A DNA stretch of 64,000 nt from Siderastrea siderea (lineage: Eukaryota; Cnidaria; Anthozoa; Scleractinia; Rhizangiidae), in the NCBI GenBank assembly GCA_964030785.1, contig OZ034968.1, forward strand, positions 50,599,230 through 50,663,229, written 5' to 3'. The notes under the pieces are model-generated. The model had not been told where the DNA came from. It saw only the letters and a list, made by a program, of their open reading frames with translations, and ran no database searches. The position numbers and the translations under genes were made by a program. This document shows, piece by piece, positions 11,311 to 22,369 of this stretch. Position 1 is the first letter of the stretch. The number at the start of each line of letters is the position of its first letter.

Positions 11311-12537
11311 TCATTCTAGCTGATCCTCCTGTGCTACGTCTTGCACTCGGAACCTGGCGGCGACTGCTGCATCCCGTCTGGGTCTGAACGCGGTTGCTCC
11401 AGGGTCGAGTGTCGTCGCGTTTCTTCTGTCATCCTCCCTGTCGCACGAGAGTTCCAGGGGATACAGGTGCTGTATTGGACGTTCGATGTGGGACCGGCCA
11501 GTTCGCAGTCTCGCACCACGAGCTGCTCCATCTCTTCCTTCAATTAGACGTTCAACGATTCCAAGTGGCCAACTGTTTCTGTTCCGCTCAGAAGACTTGA
11601 TAATAACCACATCTCCAACATCAAGAGAACACTTCTTGTCTCCGTGTTTAAGGCGATGGCGCTCACGTAACGCGCGCAAATACTCGGCTTTCCATCGACT
11701 CCACATCGCATCCTTGGTTTTCTGCAGGAACTTGGCGCGCTTCCGCAAATCTCTTTCCTCCAACTGGTAAGGCTGTAACTCGGGCAGGATATTGGAGTTA
11801 AGAAACAGCATCGTGTTTGGCGTCAGGGTGGGGAACTGGACGTCCTCTTCCACGTTACACAGCGGACGGTTGTTCATCGTCACTTCGATGTCCAGGATAA
11901 CGTCGCTTAATTCCCCCCAGCTGAGTAATCCCTGGCCAACTGTCTTGTAAAATGCTGCTTTCATTAAGCCGATGAGACGTTCAAATTGAGCACCCCACCA
12001 AGGCGCACGGCTAAGGTTGAACTGCCTAATGATGGAGTGGTTACTAAGGAACGCGTGTAGATCTTCATCGCTCTGTGCCTTCTTTAGCCACTTGGCTGCA
12101 GCGACAAACGTCTGACCGTTATCTGAATAGATTCTTGACGGTCGTCCTCTTCGGGCGATGAAATGCTTCAGGCTCGTTAGGAATTCTCCAGTCTCCAAAC
12201 TTGTCAGTAGCTCCAAGAACACTCCGCGAGTGAGGCTACAGGAGTACAAAACTACGTACGCTTTACGTTCCTCTTTGCGCTTAGTACGGTACTTCACAGG
12301 TCCAGCGAAATCCACACCAATCACATTAAAGGGCGTGTTTCCTTCCGTCCTTTCTCTTGGTAGAGGTGCTGGTGGAGGATTTGTGAAAGCTACGGCTTGA
12401 AAACGTTTGCAGCCGCTGCAATTTCTCACAACTCTCTTCGTCAATTTCCGAAGGCGGGGTATCCAATACTTCTCTCTTACATTTGCCATTGTGAGGCCGA
12501 CGCCCCCATGGAGTGTAGTGACATGGGCACGCTGCAC
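11311..12537 (-). CDS. BEL/Pao integrase
   Basis: A 408-residue frame ends the element. Near the N-terminus is an H-x4-H...C-x2-C zinc site (HVTTLHGG ... CSGC, residues 4-43). The integrase core follows with the D,D,E residues in GVDFAGP (about residue 74), YSDNGQTF (about 137) and WGAQFERL (about 181). The C-terminal 200 residues carry the DUF5641-like region usual for BEL/Pao integrases. The enzyme joins element cDNA to host DNA. The natural start is upstream in the polyprotein. The frame is separated from RNase H by a frameshift between 12537 and 12617, so it is probably not translated in register. Confidence 0.88.
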   Translation of the reverse strand: MQRAHVTTLHGGVGLTMANVREKYWIPRLRKLTKRVVRNCSGCKRFQAVAFTNPPPAPLPRERTEGNTPFNVIGVDFAGPVKYRTKRKEERKAYVVLYSCSLTRGVFLELLTSLETGEFLTSLKHFIARRGRPSRIYSDNGQTFVAAAKWLKKAQSDEDLHAFLSNHSIIRQFNLSRAPWWGAQFERLIGLMKAAFYKTVGQGLLSWGELSDVILDIEVTMNNRPLCNVEEDVQFPTLTPNTMLFLNSNILPELQPYQLEERDLRKRAKFLQKTKDAMWSRWKAEYLRALRERHRLKHGDKKCSLDVGDVVIIKSSERNRNSWPLGIVERLIEGRDGAARGARLRTGRSHIERPIQHLYPLELSCDREDDRRNATTLDPGATAFRPRRDAAVAARFRVQDVAQEDQLE

Positions 12538-13522
12538 TACCTTCGCTGCAAAACTGAGTCAGGCAGGTATATCGGATACTCGCCTTGGATGCGACCTCGG
12601 CATTCTAGTACACCATCTACATTCGGTTGCAGGTTTTTAGCTGTTCTTGGTCTTGTTGGAAATTAGCGTTGCTCATCCCTTGTTGCTGTGCTCTCTTGAC
12701 TAAGAACAACTCGTGCGCAGCTATCTCAGGTGTTATCAGAGGTCCCTGGACCTTCTTGGAAGGGTGACGAGAATTGTGCAAGAATCGCGAGATCCAAGCA
12801 CCAATCCTCATGGCTTTGCGCAAGCCGAACCTTTCGAGAAGGATATCGAAGTCATTACTTCCCTCGACTCCAACTGCGAAAAGTTCTTGTTGAACCTTCC
12901 TCTCTGCTGTACTCTCCGTGCTAGGCTCTGTTACAATCTCTGGTGGCCACTGGGATGGGTCTGCAAGCCATCTGGGCCCGTTCCACCACCGTTGCGCTCC
13001 AGTAACACTACCACCACGGCTTCCCAGATCGGCTGGGTTGTCGGTTGAGGGAACATGATGCCACAGGACGTTTGGGTGGGTCTGAATTTTTCTCACGCGA
13101 TTTGCTACAAACTGCCGATACTCTCCCCGATCACCAATCCAATGGAGGGCGACTGAACTGTCTAGCCAGCAATGGACAGTAGTCGAAAGAGGGAGTCCCT
13201 CCAGTGCTTGGCGTACATTGGTTGCTAGGTTCACTGCCATGTGTCCCGACACAAGTTCCAAGCGAGGAATCGTTAGACCTTGTTTGGCAAGACGACACTT
13301 CGCAGTGACCAAACCTTGTGACACGCCTGATGCTTGTGTCACTACAGCGTAGACCGCGGTGCACACTCCACGACCGCTGGCATCACCAAACGCGTGGAGT
13401 TGAATCTCATCGATCTCTTCCTTATGGAGAGGATACTGCGTTTCACCGACACTGCTTCTGGTAGTCCTTTTTCCCACTTTCTCCACTGGTCTGCTATCTC
13501 GTCTGGCAAGGGAGCGTCCCAA
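12538..13522 (-). pseudogene. BEL/Pao RNase H and linker, frameshifted
   Basis: The frame 13522-12617 carries the RNase H signature HAFGDASGRG near its start (around 13400), CWLDSSVALHWI and a C-terminal ADLGSRG motif. It ends prematurely near 12617. The conserved linker leading to the integrase zinc site (ECRGRI..., about 12605-12550) is readable in a neighbouring frame, which shows two frameshifts between 12660 and 12537. RNase H removes the RNA template during reverse transcription. Confidence 0.82.
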
Positions 13523-14094
13523 GCGTTCTTTTGAAGGTACGATTCTCGGTAGAGAAGCTTCCCCTCAAGCATGGCTGGTGATGCAATTCCAAGCGGATCA
13601 TACACTTTGGCTAAGTTAGTCAGGATACCACGCTTTGTCTCTTCGGCTGGCATAGCAGAGAAGCACACATGCAGGGTGTCATCAACCTTGTCCCAACCGA
13701 CTCCAAGGAGTTTACACTCTGTCTTAGCTGATTCATTCTCTAATTGCTCCTTGGCGAACGATGGCTCGTAATCTTCACATGATGTCTCAAGCTCCCTTTC
13801 GTTCGAATGCCACTTGTGTAGTTCGAATTTGGCATCGGCGAAGATCTCAGTGGCTTCGCGCTTCAAACATTTCGCTTTGTCTGAAGTAGGCCCACCGGAA
13901 ATCAGGTCATCAACGTACAGGCTTTTGCGTATCTCGTTCACACTATCAGGATATCTGGACTGCAGGTTTTCTAAGTGCTGTTGAATCACCCCATTGAGAA
14001 GGAATGGTGAAGGGGCGAGGCCAAACACCACCCTAGTGAAGCGCAGAGTTTCAACTTGCTTTGCTGTCTTGTCTGCGATCCAATGAAATCTCAA
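13342..14094 (-). pseudogene. BEL/Pao reverse transcriptase, C-terminal part
   Basis: Begins inside the RT palm at RFHWIAD. It contains LRFTRVVFGLAPSPF (motif B region, about residues 18-32) and the catalytic SLYVDDLISGG (about residue 62), then thumb and connection sequence with a WDKVDDT block. It overlaps the end of the upstream Gag-PR frame by 44 bp in another frame. Comparison with the family order shows that the RT segment bearing the first catalytic aspartate (motif A) is missing between SLNECL and RFHWIAD, roughly 40 residues. The polymerase cannot be active. Confidence 0.88.
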
Positions 14095-16416
14095 GGCATT
14101 CGTTCAGCGATGGGGCTTTCTCTTGAGCACGCGCAGAAGCATCGTATACAACTCGCAGCTTTGTCGTCCCAGGATTTTTACGCACAACAGCACGATGGGG
14201 CAGATAAAACTCTCTCCCCGTTACCTCAGCAGGTGCTCGCTCCACTACGCCTTCTTGCAGTTGCTCTCTGATCACAGCGTCATATTCGTCTAGCATGTCG
14301 GTTTTTCTCAACTTCCGTACAAGGGTGTTCAATCTGCGTAAACTTCCATCCCGGTTGTTTGGTTTGGGAGGACAGTTCCCCTTCCAAGGAAGTCCAGTTT
14401 CGTACCACCCCTCCGAAGATCGAACTAACTGTTCCTTGAACTCGTCGTAAACATCAGCTTGATCTCCGGTAGGAGAGTCCGCCAGACCTAGGACATCAAG
14501 CGCACACAACCTCTCATAATCTGCATTCGAATTAACAGCGAGATAAGCAGGTGACAAATCCCTGTCAGCTCCAGGTGACATGATTGTCCAGCCAAATCGG
14601 GTGAACTCGGCAACAGGATCTCCACGGCGGCCCACTCTTAAACGCTCTCCGGTGCGAATCTTCGCAAAATCATTCGCGCCTAGTATGATGTGTACGGGCA
14701 GCCTTTCCTTCTCGTCGTCATCATCCATCCGCACCCCGTTAAGATGAGGATTCGCCTCAAGTATTTGCCTGTGACGCGGGTTTTCCAGGACCAATAACTC
14801 TCGCTTGTTTTCTTTCGTGATATCCACTTCTAGCTTGAAATCACCTTCTACAGAACTAATGACCACTCCAAACACTTGCATCGTTCTCGTAGTAATTCCG
14901 GTCAGCATGGCTATCTGCCTCAATCCAGTGGACTTTGGGCGTGCATTTATTAAGTCAATCGCGGTCGATGAAGCGTATGAGTGGCTCGCGCCACTATCTA
15001 GCAAGGCTCTGAACTTGTAACCGGCAATTTTAACAACTACAACTGGATGGATTACCGCCGTGTTTCCGATGTTATTGGCTGTCATCCCCGGCTCGCGTGC
15101 TTGGACTCTGTCGCATAGTGACGTATGATGCCTTGCGTGACAATTTTGGCATGTGGATTTGCTTTTGCAATCTTCGGCTCTGTGTCTAGATCCCGTGCAG
15201 TTAAAACACAGTCTTTTGTCCAGGAAAATCTTCTTTCTTTGTTCAAGGCTCACTACTTTATCACAATCGATTGCTCTGTGATCGGGGCTTTCACAATATA
15301 AACATCCACGGGTGGTCGTCTGGTTTCCGTCATCGCGCTTTGCATAAAATGCTCTTGATTTTTCTCTCTTGTTGTTAGAAATCGCCATGACCTTGTGCCT
15401 TTGAGATTCTGGGATTGGATTATTAATTGTCCATTTCTCCAGCGCTTCTAGAAATTGCACAAAGGACCATTCGCTCCAATTCTCATCAATCATTGCAAGC
15501 TCGTTCTTAATAACTCCCAGCTTGTCAAATGTGAACCTCACAGCGGCGTCAAGTTTGTTTATGCTTTTCAATGTTTGCAATGATTCGACGTTGAACAGCA
15601 ATATCTCGTAGAATTCGTGAATTTTCTTGACATCCCTCTCTCTGATTGTAGGAAGCTCCAGAATGTGTCGAACATAGCTTCCCACAACTTCACTGGTTTT
15701 CCCGAAGCGTCTGGAAAGTAGGTCTTTGGCTTTTTGATAACCATCTGGGGTGAACGGAAGTCCATCGATCAGATTTCGTACCTTTGAATCGACTAATTCT
15801 TTCAAGTACGAAAACTTCGTAACATCAGGGGCAGATGACTTGTCGATTTGGGTCTCGAACTGACCCCAGAAACGCATCCAATCTTGAGCCGTTCCATCGA
15901 ATTTAGTTATCACAAGCTTCGGCATTTTGACAACTTCGCTAGTCGCTCCCGCGGTTTCAGTCGGTTTCCTTTGAGCTTGTTGTAGGTCGAGTTTTTTCTT
16001 TTCAAACTCCAATTCCTCGGCGTGACCGCGTTCGATGGCTTCTTGCTGCTGTTGCATTTTCTCTTTCTCCAATGCGATGGCCTGTTTGTGTTCGAAGAGA
16101 GCGGTTTCATGTCTCAAATGCCGATCGATCTGCTCTATCTTATTTGCCAATTGTCGCACACATTTATCCGCCTCGTCAACTGCTGCTTCAACATCTGCTG
16201 CCCATTCTTGTACTTTTTCCTCCTCCTCACCTTTTGCGAACTTCTTTTCCTCTATAGATTCCTTTAACGTATTCACCGCAGTCACCATACTTTCCAGCGA
16301 GGTTTTTTGTCTCTCCAACGCCACTCGATCATCTTTCTGCGAATTTCGTCTGTCTTCTTGACTCTAAAACTCAACGTTTTGATCTTCCCGTTTAACTCTG
16401 TTTGTTGTTTCTCCAT
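14051..16416 (-). pseudogene. BEL/Pao Gag-protease-RT start
   Basis: The long frame (16324-14051) holds a coiled-coil-rich Gag N-terminus, a DUF1759-like Gag core (KFDGTAQDWMRFWGQFE), and three CCHC-type knuckles (CLYCESPDHRAIDC, CFNCTGSRHRAEDC, CQNCHARHHTSLC). Then come an aspartic protease with LLDSGASHSYAS and the RT finger region (LPHRAVVRKNPG, LRVVYDASA). The better start is the ATG at 16416, 14 bp inside the primer-binding site, in a frame that shifts near 16325. The frame ends at 14051 where the RT deletion throws it out of register. Confidence 0.88.
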
Positions 16417-16429
16417 AATCGCTCAACTC

Positions 16430-16446
16430 TCCCGTCGTGGTCGCCA
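16430..16446 (-). promoter_or_regulatory. BEL primer-binding site (tRNA-Arg type)
   Basis: On the minus strand TGGCGACCACGACGGGA lies three bases inside the 5' LTR. It is complementary to the 3' end of an animal tRNA-Arg (UCG type; 16 of 17 bases against the human tRNA as I remember it). It primes minus-strand cDNA synthesis. Confidence 0.7.
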
Positions 16447-16449
16447 GTT

Positions 16450-16586
16450 TGTCGAAAACGCACAAGCAATACGTTTCCTGTTAAAATCTCCGTTTAATTT
16501 CCTCCAAATGATCATAAACTCCACTTGAATACAGGCTAAAAAAACTCCTCTCTCACAACTCAACCGCGTGCTCAGTGTAGAGAGAC
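16450..16586 (-). repeat. BEL 5' LTR (right end on + strand), outer part lost
   Basis: TGTCG start at 16450. Similarity to the other LTR is clear to 16549 and then, after an extra CTCTCACAACTCAACCGCGT, for a further GCTCAGTGTA. Beyond about 16586 no match to the left LTR is seen, so the outer LTR half is truncated or replaced and no 5-bp target duplication can be read. Confidence 0.7.
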
Positions 16587-17389
16587 ATACGCATAGAATT
16601 CATTATCATTTCGATAGAAGACACGGTAGGTTATTTCTATGACGCCGCTGTGTTACTCTTTACCCGTTCTCCAGTTCATGGTGCCTCTTTCAGATGATTT
16701 TTTCTGCCCTCCTCATCCCATCCCTTTCTTTCACTGGCTTGTACCTTTCACCCGAAAGAGGCCGCCGGATTCCCATAACGTCCCATAACTTTCTTTCAGT
16801 GGCTTGTACCGGTGTGAATAGGATACTTTTACTTTATTTTCTCAGTTACACACCCCGGCGTTTATTTCAAACTTGGCATGGTAGACCCGGCATTTCTTTG
16901 AATCAGGGCCCGCCACTTTTCGAGAAAGGGTTATTATTCGTTTTTCTTGGCAGCCGTGTATCTTGCCCTTAAATCCTAAACAACAGATAATCGTCGGAGG
17001 GGCTTATTTACAATTCCCTCTTTATACCCGGTGTTTCTTCGGGCCCGGCACTTAATCGAGAAAATACGGTATGCCAACTTCCCGCTTTTATTTCTGTTTC
17101 TTCGAGTAGATGTCTAAACCCTCTTGCTGCCGTCTGCGCTATGGATCTGGTGAACTTCACAGGATATGGTGCTAAGACCATCCTGCCCTGAGTGTTTCTT
17201 TTAGCGTTGCTGTAGAAATCACACCTAGAACTTGTTGAGTGTTGATGCACGTCGAACCTCCTCTGGTGTGTTGGTTAACCCCTCGTCCGAACTCGATGCC
17301 TGCATTTTCCATCCTGCTAAAGGACAACCAGGTTCTTCTCGGGGGTGGGTTCTCTCTAACCTACACCCACAGCCTTTTTCTGACATAAC
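16587..17389. other. Non-coding; MITE-like GGC(A/G)TTTATT repeats
   Basis: Holds a duplicated TTTCTTTCA.TGGCTTGTACC (about 16725 and 16790). From 16850 to 17072 there is a series of short units resembling CCGGCGTTTATTTCAAA and CGGCACTTAATCGAGAAAATACGGTA. This pattern is seen at the ends of MITEs in invertebrates. No gene. Confidence 0.35.
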
Positions 17390-17540
17390 TGGGGTGTAGT
17401 TGGATGGGGCCAATGGGTTCTGTTGTTCCGGCCAGCTGACCCGCAATCTCGTTGTACCAAATGCCTGCGTGTCCTGGGATATACGTTGTTCGGTAGTTGG
17501 CCTTGATGTTATTAATAGGTTTGGCTCAGGACCCTTTCAC
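17390..17540 (-). pseudogene. LINE RNase H fragment
   Basis: In one minus-strand frame the sequence reads YIPGHAGIWYNEIAGQLAG. This is the C-terminal RNase H signature (catalytic His, then Asn, then an AD/AG-x-LA segment) found in LINEs with a fused RNase H domain. A stop follows about 20 codons later. Upstream on the minus strand (17550-18110) several short frames may belong to the same relic, but I cannot assign RT motifs there. Confidence 0.5.
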
Positions 17541-19195
17541 ATGGCCAGACTGTAGCCTATTGAAGAGGCCCCGGGCCCAGCTCAGGAGAGAAGTTTAGGC
17601 CAAGAGAGATGTTTAGGCCAAAGCTAACTTCAAAAGGGTCAGATTCCCAGGTACCGAAACTCATCTTGCATCTTCTAGTGTCCAGCATGGATAGAATCCA
17701 CCTGACCGTGACTTCCGAGATTCTACAACGAGAGTGGGGATGTCAACCCGGTTATAGGTACCTCTTCTAGGTCGTACAGACCTAAAGCAAATGTTGTTTG
17801 TCTAGAAGACCTTTTTGCATGGTGTTAAGGTGTCAGGCCTCGCTCCTCCTACTTCCTTGGAAAGCTTGCCATTTATCTCAAGATGTTTAGTGACTCGTTT
17901 GGCTGCAATCTTTTCTCAGAGTTTGACTAGTTTATTTGCCATGGTTATTATATCGTAACCCAGTAGAATCAGATGTTTTCTTTGGCTTGGGTAAGACGCT
18001 GAGACTGCAGTTGCGCCAGTCGCAAGGAATTGAACCTTCTTTAAAAGGGTGGTGTTGATGATAACGGATACCGATAATGGACTTGAAATCGGACATGCTA
18101 TGTCTTAACTGGTTAAAATTTATCTTTAATCTAACCTATGGATAGATGTCTAGACCTAGTTGCTGCTATGTCTTAATTGCTTGAAATTGATCGACGCTTT
18201 GTGCAATGTGTTGTGTCAAGGATAACTGCGTCATTCCTTCATCTCTGTTTATAAACATTTTAACTAATTAGTTAGTTTTATTTTTCAGGGAGCAAAGACG
18301 GAGTCTGTACAACTGCCATCGTCAATTATTTAACCAGGACCACTGCATTACAAATGGCATAAGAATGGATACAGACTTACAATGTACTCAGTGTAAAGCA
18401 AAAATATACTAATACCAATAAAACATTTCATGAGTGGATTTCTTTATTCAAATGTGAAATGAATGATCCATGAGCCAGACTTCAAAACTGGATATTGCAG
18501 TGTCACTTCGAGCCGGAACGTAGTTGTACCGTCTCTTCTAAGGCAAACAGGTTATGGATACCAAATAAGTTGTTGCATTTGCCCGCGGGGCAGCAAACGT
18601 CATTAGTTAAGTTATTGAAATGTTGGGCTGTCAACCCTATTTTACACCCGCTCTGTGGGTAAACTGAAATCTACGTAACTTAAAGCGAAGTTACATAGAT
18701 TTTTCCTTTTTACTGCGTCGTATTTAACGTTAAATCGTGTTGCTTTCTTGTGTGTACGTTTGTACGAGCGAGTAAAATCCTGCGTTGGCCTCGCCTCGCT
18801 CAGCCATTTGGTAATAAACTATGAATATATCTTGTGTCCTGTGCTTCTAGTTCTAGTTGACTTCAGAAGTGATACATTTCCGAAAAAAGAAGAATATTTA
18901 TAAACATTTAGTATAATTTTTATGCTAAATTCACCGCGCTACCAGGTGAATATAACATTTCAAGGTCTGGCGTGTGTTTTAGCTCGTTTTTTTTTTACTT
19001 TTTGATGACCACATCTCAAAATTATCCTCAAAATTATCCTGGCCGCCTCAGACTCAGTAATTCGTCTCGGGGATTATTCGACAATATTTATTCGCCTTCG
19101 GCGAATAATTGTTGAATATATCGCCTTTGTGTTCAAGGCCCGAGTTAAATTACAGTCTGTTCACCATTATTCAGCGTTTGACATCAACACAAAAG

Positions 19196-19197
<2 letters not shown>
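17541..19197. other. No gene recognised; possible LINE relic and hairpin
   Basis: 17550-18110 may be an eroded extension of the LINE relic. Around 18270-18290 a TTTTATTTTTCAG|GGAGC splice-acceptor-like site precedes a short frame and an AATAAA-like signal near 18418, too little to call an exon. A palindrome (TATTCGCC TTC GGCGAATA) at 19089-19107 looks like a MITE end. Confidence 0.35.

Positions 19198-19231
<34 letters not shown>
19198..19231. repeat. (CT)n microsatellite
   Basis: Uninterrupted CT dinucleotide run of about 17 repeats directly before the DIRS boundary region. Confidence 0.95.
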
Positions 19232-19235
<4 letters not shown>

Positions 19236-19317
19236 CCTTACTGATTATACAACGATAAAGGAGACGACATATAAGAGTGTAACCAACTTTTATTCGCTCC
19301 TAACAGGGGCTTTACAG

Positions 19318-19413
19318 TAAATAAAACGAAACAATGTCAATAGACCAGCGGCAGTCCCTCATAGTCCATAAACTGTCAGCGATTTCTCTGTTCGGTGCCA
19401 TTTTTAATGAGCG
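19318..19413. repeat. DIRS inverted terminal repeat, left
   Basis: TAAATAAAACGAAACAA onward through GACCAGCGGCAGTC and AAACTGTCAGCG to GGTGCCATTTTTA. It is the complement of 23508-23606 with about ten differences. Confidence 0.8.
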
Positions 19414-19629
19414 GATCTGCAAGATGAAAACAAACAGCAACAAAATGAGTCCAACTTGAGGCGGCGGGAGGGAGGGAGACTGTTATATGTCGTCTCCTTT
19501 ATCTTCGTATAATCCATATTATACTGCAGGCTGCAAGCAGCCCTTGCATAATCTGTGATTATACTTCAGAACAGTCGCCCCCAGATAACAGAGTCTCTTT
19601 AAAGGTTCTGTTTTGACTCATTTTGGGGA

Positions 19630-20170
19630 TGTTAGTATAGCTTGGCCCGGCCGGGCATCAACGTTTAGTCGATAATGTAACTTGTTAAATGTTGAAGGTC
19701 CTGACCAATCTGCCAGAGTCAGAATTCGAGATACTGATATACCTGCTTCAGCTGCAGCAGTGGCTGCAGCAGTGGCTGCAGCACCCCGTGATGAGTGAGC
19801 TTTGAATATAGAAGTATCAATTCAGACCCTCGTTCAGAAGATGTAGGGGCCAGCAGAAACACTAATTTCCTAGATAATTGTTTTTAATAATTGTATAAGA
19901 CAATTCTGCATTATCACCGAGGCCCTCTAAATATGTAGTAACCTGATGAACCTTCAATGTTTGAGTATATCGTGGAAGTGGAGGTCTCCTGTTAAATATG
20001 CCCTTGGATGTTCACCAACTCTAACGGAATCAATGGTTGGATGGGTCATGGATATGGCTGAGCAATAGATATTAATTGACCGATATGCCTTGCCTGAATT
20101 AAATTCTTGCGTAAGGAAATCTAATACTGCTAATAAAGGGGCTGAAATGGGATTAATGTCTTGTTGATTA
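19630..20170 (-). pseudogene. DIRS tyrosine recombinase, broken
   Basis: One minus-strand frame (about 20150-19960) gives an N-terminal core-binding segment containing FLTQEFNSGKAYRSINIYCSAIS, and another (about 19810-19690) a C-terminal catalytic segment. The latter includes KAHSSRGAA, the H-x2-R motif, followed by a DWSGPSTFNKLHYR segment whose final Tyr is the expected nucleophile. The middle, where the first catalytic Arg should be, is disrupted by stops near 19850-19950. A GCTGCAGCAGTG triplet-like run at 19750-19780 expands an alanine tract. The enzyme would integrate circular cDNA; this copy is dead. Confidence 0.75.
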
Positions 20171-20489
20171 CATCAGCTAGCCCACTTTTGCTAAGCTGCA
20201 CTACAGGCATTTGAGGTGTTTTTCCGCCACACAGCCATGAGCAGTGTTCTAGCTAGTGCAGAAATCCCTGTCTCCGAGTATGATCGTTTGAGACAAGCTG
20301 CCCTGCTAATTGAAGGTGGGTTAGAGGGTCATTTTCCCCTGCCTGGTCAACAGATCTACAGGTTGTGGAAGTAACCGAGGGAGAAGAGTTGGAGAAGCAG
20401 TGGATACCAAGGTTGGGTTTCACATACTGGAGCTATTATAACCAATTTCTGGAATTGCTGGAGAATGACTTGCTTCAGACATCTCCCCA

Positions 20490-20990
20490 CTAATGCGAAA
20501 GGGGGAAAGGCATCCCCCTCAATTGAGTCCAGTCTAGGGTAAAAACATTCACTGCTTCCGCCACTGGGTCTGGTCTCCAGCTTGCGTACCTTGGGATCTG
20601 GTGCGACAGGTGGGATGCAGCTTCAATGGAACTGTTTAGAAAACCTATTAAGCTTGCCAAGTTTCGCAGTGTCAAGGAAGACAATGTTAAGGCCTTTTGA
20701 TACTCCCGCTGTATCTTGCGAATTTGTTCGCCTGGTAAAGCTAGGGTCATAGTTGTGGAATCCACTAGGAAACCCAGGAATTCCATCTGAGGGGATGGAA
20801 TCAACACTGATTTCTCGTAGTTCACTACAAAGCCTAGATTTTCCAGTGTAATGGAAACTAATTGGGCATGTTGAATTGCAAGTTGTTTTCTTTCTGCCAT
20901 GAACAAAATGTCGTCCAGATAGATGATTAGTCTTACTCCCATTTTGCGCAACGTGCTTACCACTGGTTTCATAATTTTAGTGAAGACTCT
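20490..20990 (-). pseudogene. DIRS reverse transcriptase, C-terminal part
   Basis: The frame opens just inside the insertion boundary (PRVFTKI before Met 20972). It shows IIYLDDILFMA with the catalytic LDD (residues about 18-23), then GFVVNYEKS, and an RNase H-side LGFLVDS segment. It continues the RT frame that stops at about 21850 on the other side of the inserted transposon. Confidence 0.88.
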
Positions 20991-21002
20991 TGGGGCACTG
21001 GT

Positions 21003-21851
21003 CAGTGTTCTCCCTGGTTTTCAGGGTAAAAGTTGTCAGCTTTTTAGACCGTTAAAGCAGCTCCGTTGAACCCTGGAGTGGAAGCGACGTTTGCGATTCC
21101 TGTTACGAGGAACGTGTTACCGTGCAGATAAACGTTGAGACGAAAACTTTTAAAGTAACCTTAAAAGCGTACGGAGGAATGCCTGGAAAATAAGACGAGC
21201 CCTTCCAAAGGCTCCAACTAAGATCTTTAAGGAGAAGATTCAATACTAACAGCACCTTACGAACAAACCCGAACAAACCAACGTGCACATAAACGTCAAA
21301 AAGATAACACTAATATCCTACGACAATGCTCGTACGGAGAAATGTCAAGGAGATACAACTAACAACATCTTAATTACGAATATACTAACACACGGACAAT
21401 CGGCAAGAAGATAACAATATTTTTCAAATGATCTAACGTACGGAGAAATGTCGACAGTTGATAAGAAAAGACCAACACTGACGAACATACTATCGCACAG
21501 AAAAATCTCAAGAAGACTTAGGAAAGTACTAACATATAGAGAAAGGTTAAAACGATACGAGCGGAGAAACTTCGAGAAGACGAGACTATTATCTAACGAA
21601 ACGTCGAGATGATAAGATTTTGTTTAATATTGTACAAACGTATGGACAATGAGAAAAGTTACTAACTACTTACGTGGTACGCAGTACCACTGACGCAAAT
21701 CTTTTCTTAAGTCAGTCCAATAATAAATCTTCTTACAATCCAAAACTGTTGGATGTTTCTAATCCACGCCTACGTATGTGGTTCTAACCGGTAACAAACG
21801 GTGCTACAAGCGGTAAACTTAACCGGTTACCGCTTGATAAGGAGAACACTG
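21003..21851. mobile_element. DNA transposon (MITE) inserted in the DIRS RT gene, 849 bp
   Basis: The left end CAGTGTTCTCC (21003) is complementary to the right end GGAGAACACTG (21851). CTGG flanks it on both sides (20998-21001 and 21852-21855), and removing the insert restores the RT codons for LASSAP. The CAGTG start resembles hAT elements, but those make 8-bp duplications; here only 4 bp are clear. The interior is non-coding. It is made of degenerate 50-60 bp units containing GTACGGAGAAATGTC and, near the right end, nested palindromes of AACCGGTTACCGC. Confidence 0.78.
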
Positions 21852-22369
21852 CTGGCTAGGCCAAAGGGAAGGCAAGTAAATTCCCACATTGTGCCCTTCC
21901 AGAGAAATCTCAGATATTTCTGGTGATTTATCCACACTGGAACTGTGAGGTAGGCGTCCGTGAGGTCCAATTTGACCATATTGTCGTCTTTTCTTAAAAG
22001 GTCTCGCAAAATGTGTATCCCTTCCAATTTGAAGTGGGAATATTCCACAAAATGGTATAGGGCTCTCAAATTTATTACAGGTCTTTCACCGCCGCCTTTC
22101 TTGGGAACAATGAACAGGGAGCTTACAAACCCTGGATCTTGGTCTGACAATGGGGCTTTGTGAATAGCAAGAGACTCCTCCTCTGAAAAGGGGAGGAGTG
22201 GTGGTAGAACTACTTGATCAGGAGTTTGTGTGAATTCGATACGGTCACCTGCAACTGTTTGACATACCCAGGGGTCGTTTGTAATGAGAGACCAGTTCTG
22301 AATAAAGTGTGCTAGTCCTCCTGCTATAGGAAAATCTATTGTGTTTAAATTTGAATAAAGAGGAAACAC
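21852..22369 (-). pseudogene. DIRS reverse transcriptase, N-terminal part
   Basis: Contains the DIRS RT order: FIVPKKGGGERPVINLRALYHFV (residues about 87-110), a KLDLTDAYLTVPV motif A with its catalytic Asp, and CLPFGLAS (motif B region) where the inserted transposon interrupts. The start overlaps the Gag frame in another phase, as is usual for this group. Confidence 0.9.

Larger units (their letters stand above)
10929..16586 (-). mobile_element. BEL/Pao LTR retrotransposon, nearly complete
   Basis: LTRs begin TGTCGAAAACGC at 10929 and 16450. The first 100 bp of each (10929-11028 and 16450-16549) differ at a single base. Between them, on the minus strand, lie Gag-protease, RT, RNase H and integrase in BEL/Pao order (PR-RT-RH-IN). 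A primer-binding site lies just inside the right LTR, and a purine tract (GGGGGAGTG on minus, about 11177-11185) just inside the left LTR. The right (5') LTR loses similarity to the left after about 16550, so its outer part is replaced or truncated. High LTR identity suggests a recent insertion, yet the coding region carries a deletion in RT and several frameshifts. Confidence 0.9.

Noticed and set aside
11341..13534. Many plus-strand frames opposite the BEL pol gene
   Set aside because: Shadows of the minus-strand coding sequence.
18270..18430. Splice-acceptor-like site and short terminal exon
   Set aside because: Only a dozen codons and no partner exon; not supportable.
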